From Anaeramoeba flamelloides (lineage: Eukaryota > Metamonada > Anaeramoebidae), in assembly GCA_027625915.1 (NCBI GenBank), contig JANTQA010000023.1:7316001-7380000 (forward strand): a DNA stretch of 64,000 bases. The letters run 5' to 3'. The notes beneath the pieces were generated by a model. It saw only the letters and a list, made by a program, of their open reading frames with translations. It was not told the DNA's origin and did not search any database. How positions within the stretch are numbered: position 1 is the stretch's first letter; each line of letters starts with the position of its first letter. Below, in pieces: positions 13,101 to 24,800 of the stretch. The position numbers and the translations under genes were made by a program.

Positions 13101-13953
13101 ATTTTTGAAAAGACAACAAGAAATATATGATGGAAGGGTATTAGAGGAAAGGAAAAAGTATGACGAAAGGAAAGACAAAATAAGAGAGCAAATCGAATTG
13201 AAAGAACAAGAGCTTGAGAAAATCATTGAATCAGAAAATAAAAAACGCGAGGAAAGAATCAAGATGCGCGAAGAATTGGAAAAAAAGAAACAACAACTCA
13301 AACAAGAAAAGCAAAAAGAAACAGAAACAAAAACGAAAACAGATCAGAGAACAGAGAAAAGAGAAAAATACAGTTCTAAATCCAGTTCCAAATCAGGCTC
13401 AAAGCATCGCAAAGAAACCGAAAAGGAAAGGAGAGAAAGAAAGGAAAGAGAAAGGAGACGAGAAAATGAAAGAGAAAGAGAAAGAGACCGAAGAAGAGAA
13501 AAAGAAAGAACCAGCTCTCGCCACAGCTCTAAATCCAGTTCGAAATCAGGCTCAAAGCATCGCAAAGAAACCGAAAAGGAAAGGAGAGAAAGAAAGGAAA
13601 GAGAAAGGAGACGAGAAAAGGAAAGAGAAAGAGAAAGAGACCGAAGAAGAGAAAAAGACAGAACCGGCTCCAGTTCCAGGCACAAATCATCATCATCTTC
13701 TTCTTCAAGTAAATATAAAGACTATGACCGAGAGAAAGATGGGAGAAGAGACAGAGATAGAGATAGGGAGAGAACAAGCTCTCGATCCGGTTCTGGCTCA
13801 AGCCACAGATCATCTTCAAGATATAACGAATCAGAAGGCGGCAGTTACAGATCATCCCGTGACTATAACAACTATGATCGAAGACAAAATGATCGATATA
13901 ACAAACCAAGAAAGGATATTGACGAAGAAGATAACTGGAGGAAAAAGAAATAG
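6182..13953 (+). CDS. EIF3A: Eukaryotic translation initiation factor 3 subunit A (eIF3a), two exons
   Basis: The gene encodes the large scaffold subunit of eIF3, which docks on the 40S ribosome. Exon 1 is 6182-6733 (184 residues) and exon 2 is 11329-13953, giving a protein of 1058 aa. The ATG at 6182 starts MSDTAQSALVQANDYL, which aligns with the animal N-terminus. The splice is fixed by homology: ...LEDLYC | KIAKDTFRFCREY matches human ...LYHDIAQQAFKFCLQY without a gap, and the intron (GTAAGT...AG) is phase 0. Residues about 320-500 are the PCI region and 500-830 a highly charged coiled coil. The last 230 residues are an Arg/Asp/Glu/Ser-rich tail containing a 51-residue tandem duplication. 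The stop is TAG. Human eIF3a is about 1380 aa, so this tail is shorter. The family call is very secure; an extra small exon inside the intron cannot be excluded. Confidence 0.93.
6891..7626. repeat. 736-bp palindrome (foldback element) in eIF3a intron
   Basis: The sequence reads nearly the same on both strands around a centre near 7258. The outer arms (about 6891-7085 and 7437-7626) share blocks such as CGCACCATCCCAAGATTTAA and CTCAAATGTAACAAAGATTT with their reverse complements. An inner arm pair (7198-7233 and 7283-7316) shares an AAAAGTGTGT motif. It has no open frame. It could be a foldback transposon or a head-to-head duplicated MITE. Confidence 0.85.
7730..8003. repeat. Foldback element in eIF3a intron
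   Basis: The left arm (7730-7797) and right arm (7941-8003) are inverted copies: TACAGCC...ACACAC..CCAATTAATCAAAAAAGACAC against GTGCCTTATTTGATTAATTG...GTGTGT...GGGCTGTA. The loop is about 145 bp. The arms differ at several positions and have no coding content. Confidence 0.75.
8750..8859. repeat. Imperfect hairpin in eIF3a intron
   Basis: The left arm TACAAAAAGTGTGACAAAAA is matched by an inverted right arm TTTTTGTTACACGTTTTTA. Between them sits an exact 16-bp palindrome, AAAATAGATCTATTTT (8788-8803). The size and A-rich ends suggest a small foldback unit. Confidence 0.55.
8939..9062. repeat. Imperfect hairpin in eIF3a intron
   Basis: The left arm (AAAAAAAGTGAGAACTCAAA...) and right arm (ending ACTTTGTAATTTTTTAAAA) pair over about 55 bp with mismatches. 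The arm resembles the inner arm of the 736-bp palindrome (AAAAAAGTGTGTACTCGAAG), so both probably belong to one family. Confidence 0.55.
9230..9789. mobile_element. TIR element of the AATAAACTATTTTCC family, copy 2
   Basis: It starts AATAAACTATTTTCCAGTC, exactly as copy 3 does at 46561. The interior follows the same order of blocks, and the worn right end reads GCTGAAACAAAGTTTA. It lies inside the eIF3a intron. There is no coding potential. Confidence 0.7.
10102..10130. repeat. Run of 29 T
   Basis: A perfect mononucleotide tract inside the eIF3a intron. Similar runs occur at 20989-21015 (27 A), 52866-52900 (35 A) and 57921-57945 (25 T). Confidence 0.95.
11234..11303 (+). repeat. 24-nt A-rich tandem repeat just before the eIF3a 3' splice site
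   Basis: Three copies of a unit beginning CAATTAAAACA followed by a run of A, at 24-nt spacing (11234, 11258, 11282). The tract ends about 25 bp before the acceptor AG and replaces the usual pyrimidine tract. Confidence 0.85.
13378..13683 (+). repeat. 153-nt tandem duplication inside eIF3a coding sequence
   Basis: The block starting AAATCCAGTTC at 13378 is repeated from 13531 with only a few substitutions, preserving frame (51 codons). Each unit encodes a Ser/Lys start, a SKHRKETEKERRERKER segment and an Arg/Glu/Asp run. Near identity at the DNA level suggests a recent duplication. Confidence 0.9.
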
Positions 13954-15924
13954 ACCAATAATTCATTTTTTACATCCTTAGAGATTTTTTAAACTTTATT
14001 TATTTTTTAATTTTCTTTTTGATTTTATTTTTGACTTTTATTTTTTATTAGAAAATTTTGATTTATCGTAAATAAGCTACTTCAAGATCTCAATTATTTT
14101 TAATTCTTTACTTTATTAATGAAAATTTATAATTATTATCTTTATTTTTATTTTTACTTATTTTTATTTTTACAATTTTCTTAAACGAAATATTTTGAAT
14201 CACTCTCCAAAATATCGAGTCACTACGCTGATTTTCACCTTCACATTCAAACAGTGATTAACCATTTAAAAATGGTAATGTGAAACGGTACTTCTGTTGG
14301 CTGTAAAAACTACAAAGATATTAATTTGCAAAGGTTTACAGGATTTCAATAACGAAATTTAAGGATAAAGCCGCACAATGTACTCGTAATCTCGAATGGA
14401 AATACCTACTTTTTGTTTTGGTTTAAATGAGAATGATCAAAGAACGACAAATTAAACAAGAACGAACGGTGGGGTATTTCTCTTGTATATTACAAATTCG
14501 TTGGGTTTCTCTTTTTAATGAACAAGTTTATTTAAAACAAAATTAAAATCAATATTTCCCTGTAACGACCTGGATTTTTTTGAAAATTATTTAACAATTC
14601 ATCCAATTTTGATCAAATTTTCGATTTGATTTTTTTATCCCAAATACTACTCGAATTATAAGAATAAAAATGCCGAGATCTATCAGTTTCTTCAAAATAT
14701 TAATTAATTGGGTTTTATAGTAAAAATAATCCCAAATACCAATCTCAAAAAACATCAAATTATTTTTATTTCTTAGATATCTGAAACAATTCTTTTTTAT
14801 ATACAAAGTCAATTTCATCCAAGTAGAAAAATTTTTGAGTATTTTTTTGAATCAAAAATTTCAATTTATAAATTTATTTGTCAAATTAAAAACTTTTTAA
14901 AAATCAAAAAGTAATTTTTGATAAATAAAAAAAAACAAAAGTAACTAAATTTTCAAAGAGAGACAATAAAAAAAATCTCCAAAACTCTTAATAAACAACA
15001 CATCTCTGTAAATATTGATTTCGTTTTGGAATATTTCAAAGATGAGAGGAATTATTGCTAAATGAAGAAACATTAAATATTTAAAAAGAGAGAATAACTT
15101 TTGGGGTTGTAAAAAAACTTTCCATACTTTAATAATCAACTCATTAAAGAGTAGAAAATCACAAAACATTTATTGCTTAACAAAAATAACAAATTGTTAC
15201 CAAATAGGGGAGAATTGAATCAAATATTTAAAAAGGGGCGGATTTCCTCTGTTTTATATTCCAACTTACTTAATTTTTTTCAAACTTAATTAAATTATTT
15301 TAACAGGTACAAAATTGAGTTGATTCAAATTAATTTAATTTGTTTTGTTTTCATATCCTAGTATATTTGACAAATTAAGAATTTTTTTTATATTCTTATA
15401 TTAAAAATGAAATTTTTCAAAAAATAAAAAAAAGTAAAAAAAAAAAATCAATTAGATTTCAAAAAGTTAGTAAGTGTGATACTTTAAAACTTGTATGTGC
15501 CCTTTTACAATGATAATAAACAATAATTCAAATATTAAATGTTTTATTATTATTTTGTTACTTTCTTTCAAAAATCTAATAGTTTTTGTTAAAGTTGAAT
15601 TTTGCTTGGTGAACCAGAAATTAATATATTGCTTTAATTTCCAATATGAAAATTATACAAAAATAGATTTTTTTTTACAAGTTCTTATTTAGAAAACCAA
15701 ATTCAGATTTGTAAATTTGGTAATTTCAATTAATACAAAGAAATTCAAATTCAAGGACAAATTAAAAAATTTATATCTACCTTATCTTGAGAAGCTAATA
15801 AAGTTTAATCTAAAAATTAAAAATAAAATAAATTTGAACAAAGAATTGAAATTTGTTTAAAAAAAGAAAATTATAATTATAATTATAATGCATTGGTGAA
15901 TTCTACCAGTTGTAAATGTCTTTA

Positions 15925-15994
15925 GATTTACCAAAATTTTAAAGAATGGAGCAAAATCAAAGATTTTCATCAATTCTTTTGAATATTGGAAAAG
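15925..15994. repeat. Dispersed ~70 bp palindrome, copy 3 (degenerate)
   Basis: The left part CCAAAATTTTAAAGAAT pairs with ATTCTTTTGAATATTGG on the right. It belongs to the same family as 3480-3552. A flanking TAGGAACTCTA motif near 16045 is shared with the copy at 45.9 kb. Confidence 0.5.
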
Positions 15995-16217
15995 TGTCTT
16001 TATTGTTTTTTATAATTTTAGAAATTAAAAGAAAACTCTAAAAAATCTAGGAACTCTAAGGCCCTCTACAACACTTACTATTAACACTTTTTATTATTTT
16101 GGACATGAAAAAAAAATATCTACAATTGTCTTTATATTTTAGTAAAAAAAAAAAAAAATTACTGTTAGGTTAGTTTAATTTTCAGTTTATTTGTAAAATC
16201 AATTGTTTCATAGATAA

Positions 16218-16512
16218 AAAAAAAATTATTATATTAATCAAAAATCTTTAAGTTATCCATCAAGCCCAATAATTCAAAAATTCAGAACATTTACGAACTG
16301 CTTAAATAGATATTATTCTCAAATAAATAAAAACTCAAAACAATTTTGTCCTTTATGTTTAAACTATCAAAATGAAGAAAAAATAGAAAATATTGATCAA
16401 ATTTTATGGGGGTTGCCTTCCATATCCAAAGGATAGATTAAATATTTTTTTTAATAAATTGTTAGAATTAAAGTTTAATAAAATAGATTTAGACTATGGA
16501 ATCTTAAAATAA
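16218..16512 (+). pseudogene. Remnant of the 3' end of a LINE reverse transcriptase ORF
   Basis: Reading from 16218, one frame gives ...FRTFTNCLNRYYSQI, then QFCPLCLNYQNEEKI and IDQILWGLP. This resembles the C-terminal CPLC...E..xHhlw.C..... cysteine/histidine region of non-LTR retrotransposon proteins. The continuation (DRLNIFFNKLLELKFNKIDL) lies in another frame from 16432 to 16509, so there is one frame change plus flanking stops. The second Cys and the His of the motif are lost. I saw no polymerase domain upstream. Fragment length and decay suggest an old, 5'-truncated insertion. Confidence 0.55.
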
Positions 16513-18489
16513 TTTTCATCAATCAATAATTGTGAAATTTTTGATTTCACGCTTAAATACCTGATAGAGAATATAAGCTAAAGGGGATTAAGAGTGAAAT
16601 TTGCACCTCCTCATTATATATCACAAATATTACCTTTTTTTTAATTTCATTAAAAACGATTTACAGGTGTGAGCATCAAGTAAAATTTGTTTATCTGATT
16701 GAGATATCTATAATCAAAACACAAAAAATAAGCTTAGCTGATATAATATGAAATTGGTAAAAAACAAAATTCTGACCACTTGTCTTTTTAAAATAGCAAT
16801 TTTTATAGAAAAATTATTTCCTTTTCTCAGTTTTTCAAGAGTTTATCATTTTCAAGTATTTTAAACAGAAATCCAATTTCTGTTTTTTTAGTGTTTACAA
16901 AATAGAAATTAAATTATTTTCATCCTTTTAAATGTAAAAATCACCACATTTTATTGGGAAATCGTTATTTCCTATTGTTTCCAAGTCTTTTAAAGGTAAT
17001 TGCATTCGATTTGTTTATATTCTTTTTTTTTTCTTCTTGTTCTTTCGTTCTTTACAAGTTATTTCTATTGCAATTTTTCAAATCCCAGAAAAGAAAGGTA
17101 TGATTTCATTAGAATAAGAGAAATTATTTTTCAAAAAATAAACTAATAAAAGAGCCAATGAAATGAAAAAAAGGTAAAATTTTGAATAAACCCTTTTTAT
17201 AAGTTGTTCGTGATTGTAAAAGTTAAAATTGTACATCTGATATATAAATATATAAACCCCATTTAACTCAAAGATACCTAATCAAAAATGAAATTTTCGT
17301 TTTTTTTTAAATAGAATAAGCCAAACAAAGATTTTTTAGAAATTAGAGGAATAATAAACCTCAGATTAAAGTTAATAATGGTAAACAAAATACCTGAAAA
17401 AACCAGAAATTAAAAAAAAAAAATATTAAAAAAATTTTTGGTTAACTTTCATTGGAAAGTTTTGTCCAAAATTTCTCAATTTCTTGAGGAAATTAAAATT
17501 ATCAATAATGAGAATTTTTAAATTAAAATATCTGGATTTTATAAGAAAATACAAAGAATCATCTTTCTTAATGTTTATTTGGAGTTTCAAATCATTTTTT
17601 TTTTCAAATTTACTTTTTTTCAAAAAATAAAAAAGAAAAAAAAAAAAAAAAACAAAAAATGAATATAATAATATATTGCCGATTTTTTTTTGTAAAAAAA
17701 ATTTAAACGGTATTTTGGAGATAATTTATAGGCTCAATTACCAAGATTTCGATTTATTATAAAACAAAGAAGAAAAATGAAAAAGAAACAATAAAAAATA
17801 ATTCTAATTAAGTAAACATATCATACATTATCAGTTTACGAAATTGGAAATATGAAAATTGATTTTGAATTATTACTATTCTTATTATTTTTTATATCAA
17901 AATCAGTATATTGAACTCTCTTTCTTTATTAAATCATCAAAGAAGAAAATAAAATAAAATTCTTTTCTAAAAGATTTTATTAAAGATTATTATTTTAATA
18001 TAAATATTCAAAACAATTTTTTTTTCTTCCAAAAATCCATTTTTAGTAATTATGGTTTTATTAATCAATATACTTTTGAATAATTAATTTTTTACATTAA
18101 AAATGAGTAAAAAACAATGTTAATTCCATAATTTAAACCAAACACCATTATATATACCAATTGTTAAATTCAAATGACAAATGCGAAAAATCTCAAAGAT
18201 ATTTTTTAAAAAATTAGGAACACTTATCAAGCAATAACTGTACAATTAAAAGTTTTATGAAATATAACAAATTATTTTATTTTTTCTTTCAAAAGTTTCT
18301 TCTTTTTGTAAAGTACTGGATCAATAATATTGTGTCAAATACAAATATATTAGATTTCGGCAAAATATCTAAATAATTGATTATATTAAAATTAAATATG
18401 GTGAAACTATTTTTTAGAATAATAATATTAATCTCACGAAAGATAATTTTGAGGAAAAAAAATATTTTTTCAAAAAATTCCCTAATATA

Positions 18490-19519
18490 AACTCAATTCC
18501 AAAAATTGGGGCACACCTTCAAAATCAATTTAATTCCAAGAAAAGTGATATTCGACTCTTAAATAGAAACATTAGATATTAACAATCAATGTAAATAATT
18601 TTAAAGTTAATTATTTATCATTTTTTTTTCATTATTTTATCATTTTTTTTCAATTTTTTTGATTTTTTTTGTATTCTTTTTTTTTCAAAACTTTTCGAAA
18701 AACTCAAAATCACTTTAAAATGAAATTTAAAAGTTTTCATTCTGAACACAAAAAAAAAATTTTTTTTTTTCTCTCAAAAAGAAAAAAGATTCTTTTTTTA
18801 TCGAGAAAAAATTTTTTTGAAAAAAAATCATGATATGGTGTGCTAGGACACATGGCCTACAAACAGACCTTATTATTATTAATGGAAGTGTGAATACTGA
18901 ATGTATTATTAATGATATTATCAAAAAAATCAAATGTAATTCAACTCGCTAATTCAGAATATAGTGAGTTGAAATGGATTTTCCAAAAGGATGGAGCTTG
19001 TCCACATACCTCAAAAAAAAACCTCAAACTTACTTAAATCGGGGATGTAATGTTCTGGACCCTTGATCCCCAATTCCACAAGATTTAAATCCAATTGGGA
19101 ATTTATGGATACTAAACTGAAAAATTGTAACCAAAAAACAAAGAAGAATTTTTAAAATTTTCACTAATGTATGAAATACTTTGAGTTGGGAAACCTAAGA
19201 TAATTAGTAAACTCTATATTTAAAACGATAGATTTAGTTATCAAAAGACAAGCTGAATCTATTAATAGTTTTTATTAATTTTTCAATTAATAAAAATGGA
19301 TTTTTTGGTAACCGTGTTCCAAAAATAGGGGCACACTTTTTTTTATTTTTTCTTTTTTATTTTTCGAATTGAATTTTAAATTTACTATAAAATATATAAA
19401 TAGTATTAATTAAATATTTTCGGGTCTTTTATTATTTTAATGTTCAAATATCATGCATTTTGGAGTATATTTTTATTAATGTAATTTTTTTTTTGTGTCC
19501 CATTTTTTGGAATTGAGTT
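18490..19519 (+). mobile_element. Degenerate Tc1/mariner-type DNA transposon (~1.03 kb)
   Basis: The ends are inverted repeats: AACTCAATTCCAAAAATTGG on the left and CCATTTTTTGGAATTGAGTT on the right, with TA on both sides (18488-18489 and 19520-19521). Between about 18830 and 19250 the plus strand retains pieces of a DDE transposase: WIFQKDGACPHTSKK (the second-Asp region) and, after frame changes, DLNPIGNLW (compare DLNPIENLW of Tc1 proteins). Several stops and frame changes make it inactive. A second TIR-like block (19309-19335, GTTCCAAAAATAGGGGCACAC) lies inside the right end. Confidence 0.8.
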
Positions 19520-20988
19520 TATGTTGTTTAATCCTCAAAGGAAAAATCATTCAGCTAAAAGTTATATATTCTTTAATATTATTGGTTACCAGAAAAAAAA
19601 AGTCATAATTCTTCAACAAGTTATTTCGCTACCACAATTTGAAGCATGTTGAAATATAAAACTCAATAATAAGAATGTATTTTTTTTTTTGTTTTTAGAA
19701 ATTATCAAAATTCCTGTAATGAAACTTTTTAAATCTTTTTTGTTTCGATCATTTTTTTATTTATATATCTTTATTTTTTTTTTCTTTTTTTTATTCTCAA
19801 ATAAATAATTTTTATCTAAAGAATCTTACAAAATCCTTACTTTATCCAATAAATAATGTTACAAAACAACAACAACATTCATTTAATCAAATTAAATTGA
19901 TTTGGTACTCAAAGAAAACTATTTGTTACTAATCAAAGAAATTTAACCCTCTGGAAATACAAAATAATAAACAAGAAAATTTTAGAATTTTATTTGTTTT
20001 TTTATCATCGGAAATACTTGTTACCTTCTTAGTTATTATATTTTTTGTTAATTCACATTTCTTTTTACTTTTTTTAATTTAATTTTTGAAAATTGATTGC
20101 TCTTTGGAATTTTTTTTAAAATTGAATTTTTAGCTAAGGGATATTCTCAACTTTTTTATTTGTTATTGGGAATTTTGTCAATCAAAAGAATTTCAATACC
20201 AAATGTTCTTTTTTTGGTTCCATGCTACTTCTTGTGAATGGAACCAAATTCTGCAGGTGACTTAACCTAATAAAAAATAAAAAAATCAAATTAGTCATTT
20301 ACTCTTTTGAGAAAACTCTCTTCAAAAATTGTTCATTTATAAACACAAGTAAACACTTTTTAAACTCCTTTAAACCATTAATTGTAAATTATATTCTATA
20401 AGAGCTTTAAAAAAAGTTATTTGGTGTCAGAATCTCAAAATGAATAGATTATGATTACTTGTAATTTTGGATCCTCTAAAAGCTTTAAAGAAATAATAAC
20501 CTAATCTTCAACCCAATTTCAATATCTGTGATACTAAACTGTCAAGAATTTACCAAATGATCCATCAAGAAAACTTATTTTGATGGAAAACGAAACCATA
20601 AAAATTGATTTTGAAAAAGCTTATTTAAAAAAGTTATTATTTACTACAAATTTCAATGCCATTTGGGGGAACTATACTAAAAAAATATGAAAGAAGGGAG
20701 AATTTAATCTGTTTGTCTTGATTAAAGGAAATCTGTCTATCAACTAAATAACAAAAAAAATAAATTAACGTTTTTTAGGTAATTGGTCAAGAAACCAACA
20801 AAAGTTTTCAAAAATACTTTTTATCATTTGTTGTTTCACTCTTAAAAAGGGCACCACAAAAAGAAAAATACTAACAAACGAAAATATTAAACATGAATAG
20901 AAATGATATTTATGTTTAATAAATTTCTAAAAATCGAGAAAGTTCATTTTTCGTTTATTATTCAACATACAACTTTTCTTTGTTTTTC

Positions 20989-21015
20989 AAAAAAAAAAAA
21001 AAAAAAAAAAAAAAA
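20989..21015 (+). repeat. Run of 27 A upstream of TRRAP
   Basis: A pure A tract about 125 bp before the TRRAP ATG. Such tracts can exclude nucleosomes, but they are common throughout this window, so a promoter role is only a guess. Confidence 0.9.
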
Positions 21016-21139
21016 CAAAATAAAAAAAAAGGAAAAAGTCATTCCTTTTTTTTCTTTGTATTACAAAACAAAAAGAACGATCCAAAACCAAAAAAAACAT
21101 TAAGACTCTTTTCTTTTTTTATAAAGATCTCTTTGTATA

Positions 21140-21813
21140 ATGCTCTCTGGACTCACAGAAAAATTTAAGAATTCAAAGGATCTTGAAGAAAGGGTCCGAA
21201 TCATTGAAGAAATCACCAAAACATTTTCACGTTTAGATCAATCGCAACTCAACATTTTTTTTACGAATACTTTACCAACACTTCAACAAATTATCATTGC
21301 TGATCTAAATCAAACAATGAAGAGCAACCCAAAGATTCTGTTATTCCGAAAGGGATTTTATTCAATCCTACGGGATCTGATCCTTCAACCAAACTTTTCA
21401 TATCTGGTCCGAACAAAAACGCACCGAACCGTTTTTAGTACTGGGTTAATGAAGATAGTTGAAATTTGTTTTAAAGGGATCCAGGATGAAAATGAAGTCA
21501 CTGGGCTGTTGTCATTACAAATCATTGATTTACTTTTAATTGATTTCCCAGAGCTTTTAGAGACATTAATTGAAAAATTTTTAAATCTCCTCGGTTTGAT
21601 GGTTCAAAATTTTATTAATAAATTCCAAACCTTTGATTTAAACCAATTATCGAAAGGTAATCAAATTTCTCAATCAAATCAGCAACAACAAATAATTAAA
21701 CAACGACAACTACAAGCAAAACAACAACAACAACAACAAATAAAAACACAATTCCAACAAAGTCAACAGCAAACACAAATACATCAAAAACAACAGCAAC
21801 AACAACAACAGCA

Positions 21814-21851
<38 letters not shown>

Positions 21852-24800
21852 AACAACAATTACAACAACAAAATCAACAGCAACAACAAAAACAAAAGTC
21901 ATTAATTCAAGCAAACCAATCTTTATTTATTCCCGCAATTGAATCTATTACGACTTTAGTAAGCTTAAGGAATTTAATGAAACAGTATTATCCAAGAATT
22001 AAAAAACCAAATCTCAAACTTATTGTCAATAAAAGATTATTTGAGATTGTCTTAAAAATATTTCAAATTAAAACATTTTCAATAAAACAAAACAAAGAAA
22101 TTTATTATGAAATATTGCAAGTGCAAATCAAGTTTTTAAAATTATTTCTAATTACCACTCAGGAATTCCCAGAAAAGTATATTAATCAAGAAAAATTAAA
22201 AAAATACAATCAACAAATAATTGCAAAAGTAATTCTTTTATTAAAAAATTGTTCATCCGACTCCATTGAATTAAGGGCTAAATTGCTAAAGATGTTAATT
22301 ATGATCTGTAAAACAAAACAAGTGCAATATTTGGAACCGTTTATGAATAATTTAATAGACGAGGATATTCTTCTTGGTACAAGTAATTTGCTATGTATCA
22401 AATTAATTCCAAGATCTTGTAAATTTTTATACTTTTTTTTAAAGAATATCAATTACCAATTCAATACTATCCAATTGAAAATTTTGATTCGAATTATTTG
22501 TAGAAATTTACATGACGAATACCTTCCAATTAAAACTCAAATGCTATCTCCAATATTAATTCATCAATTATTTAAAATTTTTCAAATTGAAGATCGACAT
22601 TCATTTTTGCAAATGTTATTTAAACTTTTAAATTCTTTAATCGAAAAATTTAGTTTTTTCAAAAAACAAATAAAAGATATCCAAAAAAGGGAAAAGGGGA
22701 AAGGAGAGGAGAGGAAAAGGGAAAAGGAAAAGGAAAAGGAAAAAGAAAATGATCTTCAAAAAAATGATAGACAAACAAAAGACAAAGATAAAGATAAGGA
22801 AAAGGAAAATAGTGATAAAATTAAAAAAAAAGAAAATGAAAAGGAGAAGGAGAAGGAGAAGAATAAGGAAAATGTTAAAGAGGGAGAGAATGTGGATGAG
22901 AAGGGAACGGTTAAAATTAAAATTGAAAAGGAAGAAAAAGAAGAAGAAGAAGAAAACAAAAATAAAAGAATAAATGACAAAAATGATTATGAAATTGATG
23001 ATGAGCTTGAATTAAAAAAAGAACAAATAGATTTTGGTTTAATAATTAATAATTCTAAAGATTCAATAGTTGATTGTTTATTTATGATTAAAGAATTATT
23101 ATCTGCTTCAAAGAAAATATTAATATTAATTTTAAAAACAATTAAAGAAATTGAAGCTGAAAATGAAAAAAAATTACAGAACAAAAAAAAAAGAAGAAAA
23201 ATGAATCATCATGAAAAAATTGACCAAAATAATGAAATTGCAAGGGAAGTGGAAAATACACCAACAAAGAAAGAGGACGAAGGCGAGGATGAAGAAAATA
23301 TGACATATTTTCCCAAAATTTCAAAAAAATATGTAAAATTATTTTATTTACCAAAAGAACAAATCTTGTTATTTGAAAAATATTTTAAAAATGTGATCAA
23401 TTGTATTATCTTGATCAATGGGGGTAAAAACTTTGTAATTTATTTAATCAAACTGATTGATTGGATTGAACCAGATTGTTTAAAAAAAATATTTGAAAGA
23501 AATTTAGATTTCATTTTCGAATCAATCGAAAAAAATCAAAGTATTGGGTTAATTTTTACTTATTTTTTCCAAATTCCAGAATTTTCAATTATTATTTTAA
23601 AATTATTATTAAAACATATTTTAAAGCATATAAAATCAATTTCAGAAACGATAATAATTAAAAAAGAAATTTCAAAATTATTCAATTATTTTGAATTTAT
23701 TTCCACAGGATTAGGGAGTTTATTGATATATTACGAACAGAACAAATTAAATCAAGAAGAATTAAATGTATTATTAAATAATTACTTTTTAAAAGTATTC
23801 AAGATTTGTCTTAAAAAATTAAAAAATTCAATAAACCCATTAAATTTCATTACGATTTTAAAATGGACTATCTTTTTAATTAATAACCATCCTAAATTAA
23901 TTAAATTTGATTTATTGCCTTATGTACCAAAATTATTGGAATTAGTTTCCAAATTGCAATTAGATTTTTTGAATTTATCCCAATGTCAAAATGAAATTTC
24001 GGCTTTATGTATAGAATTGCCCTTCAATTTACCCTTTTTGCATTCTCATTTGCATTATTACATTGAGCATATCATCAATTCATTAAATTCCAAAATAAAT
24101 AATTTAATTGAAAATTCTTTAATTAAATTAAAAAAAATGATCGAAATTATTGATCCTAATTTTTTATTACAAAATTTAGATCCTTTGGCCTCAGAAAAAT
24201 TAATTAATTCCATAAGCAAACTATTAGAACCAAATAAGAAAATTGGATTATTAGCTGCTCAAATTTTAGGTAAATTTGGTGGGAAAAATAGAGATTATTT
24301 ATATGGCAAAATACATAAATTAGATGCAAAATTGTTTTTAAATTTAAATGGAATTTTTAAATTAGGTTTAACTTTTAATAACCATAATACTAACAGCGGC
24401 AATGACAATACATCAAAAAGTTTTGAAAATTACTTCAATAATAATAACAAAAACAAGGAAAACGAGAAAATATTTTTAAAATTGGATAGCTGTATTGATC
24501 TTTCATTAAAATGGTTGTTATTACCACAGAAAATTCCTAGATTATCTGAAAAGGTTCAAAATCAATTAAAAAAATGGTCATTTAATTTTATTTATATATG
24601 CGCCAAGGATCTATTAAATCAATTAATTGATGAACAAGGTATTAATAAAGACATAAAAAAACTCGAAAAGGATGAGAATGAAAATGAAAATGAAAATGAA
24701 AATGAAAATGGAGAGGAAGAAATGATCAAAGAAAATTTTATTTATAATCCAATTAAATTTCTTCAAATTAAAAAATTTTATTTAAGAAGAATGTTTAGTG

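Larger units (their letters stand above)
13954..21139. other. Gene-free region between eIF3a and TRRAP with transposon remains
   Basis: I find no intact gene. The region holds a palindrome (about 15925-15994), a LINE 3'-end remnant (16218-16512), a Tc1/mariner-type element (18490-19519) and a perfect 10-bp-stem hairpin (20214-20223 with 20238-20247, TTGGTTCCAT/ATGGAACCAA). A run of 27 A (20989-21015) lies about 125 bp before the TRRAP start. 14200-14560 is slightly less A+T rich than its surroundings but shows no frame or RNA gene I recognise. Confidence 0.7.

Noticed and set aside
13214-13981. Long alternative frame (255 codons) over the eIF3a tail
   Set aside because: It is kept open only by the repetitive purine-rich coding DNA; the eIF3a frame has the conserved sequence.
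20214-20247. Hairpin TTGGTTCCAT/ATGGAACCAA as a tRNA or small RNA gene
   Set aside because: It has a single short stem with no cloverleaf arms, no anticodon-loop arrangement and no promoter boxes.
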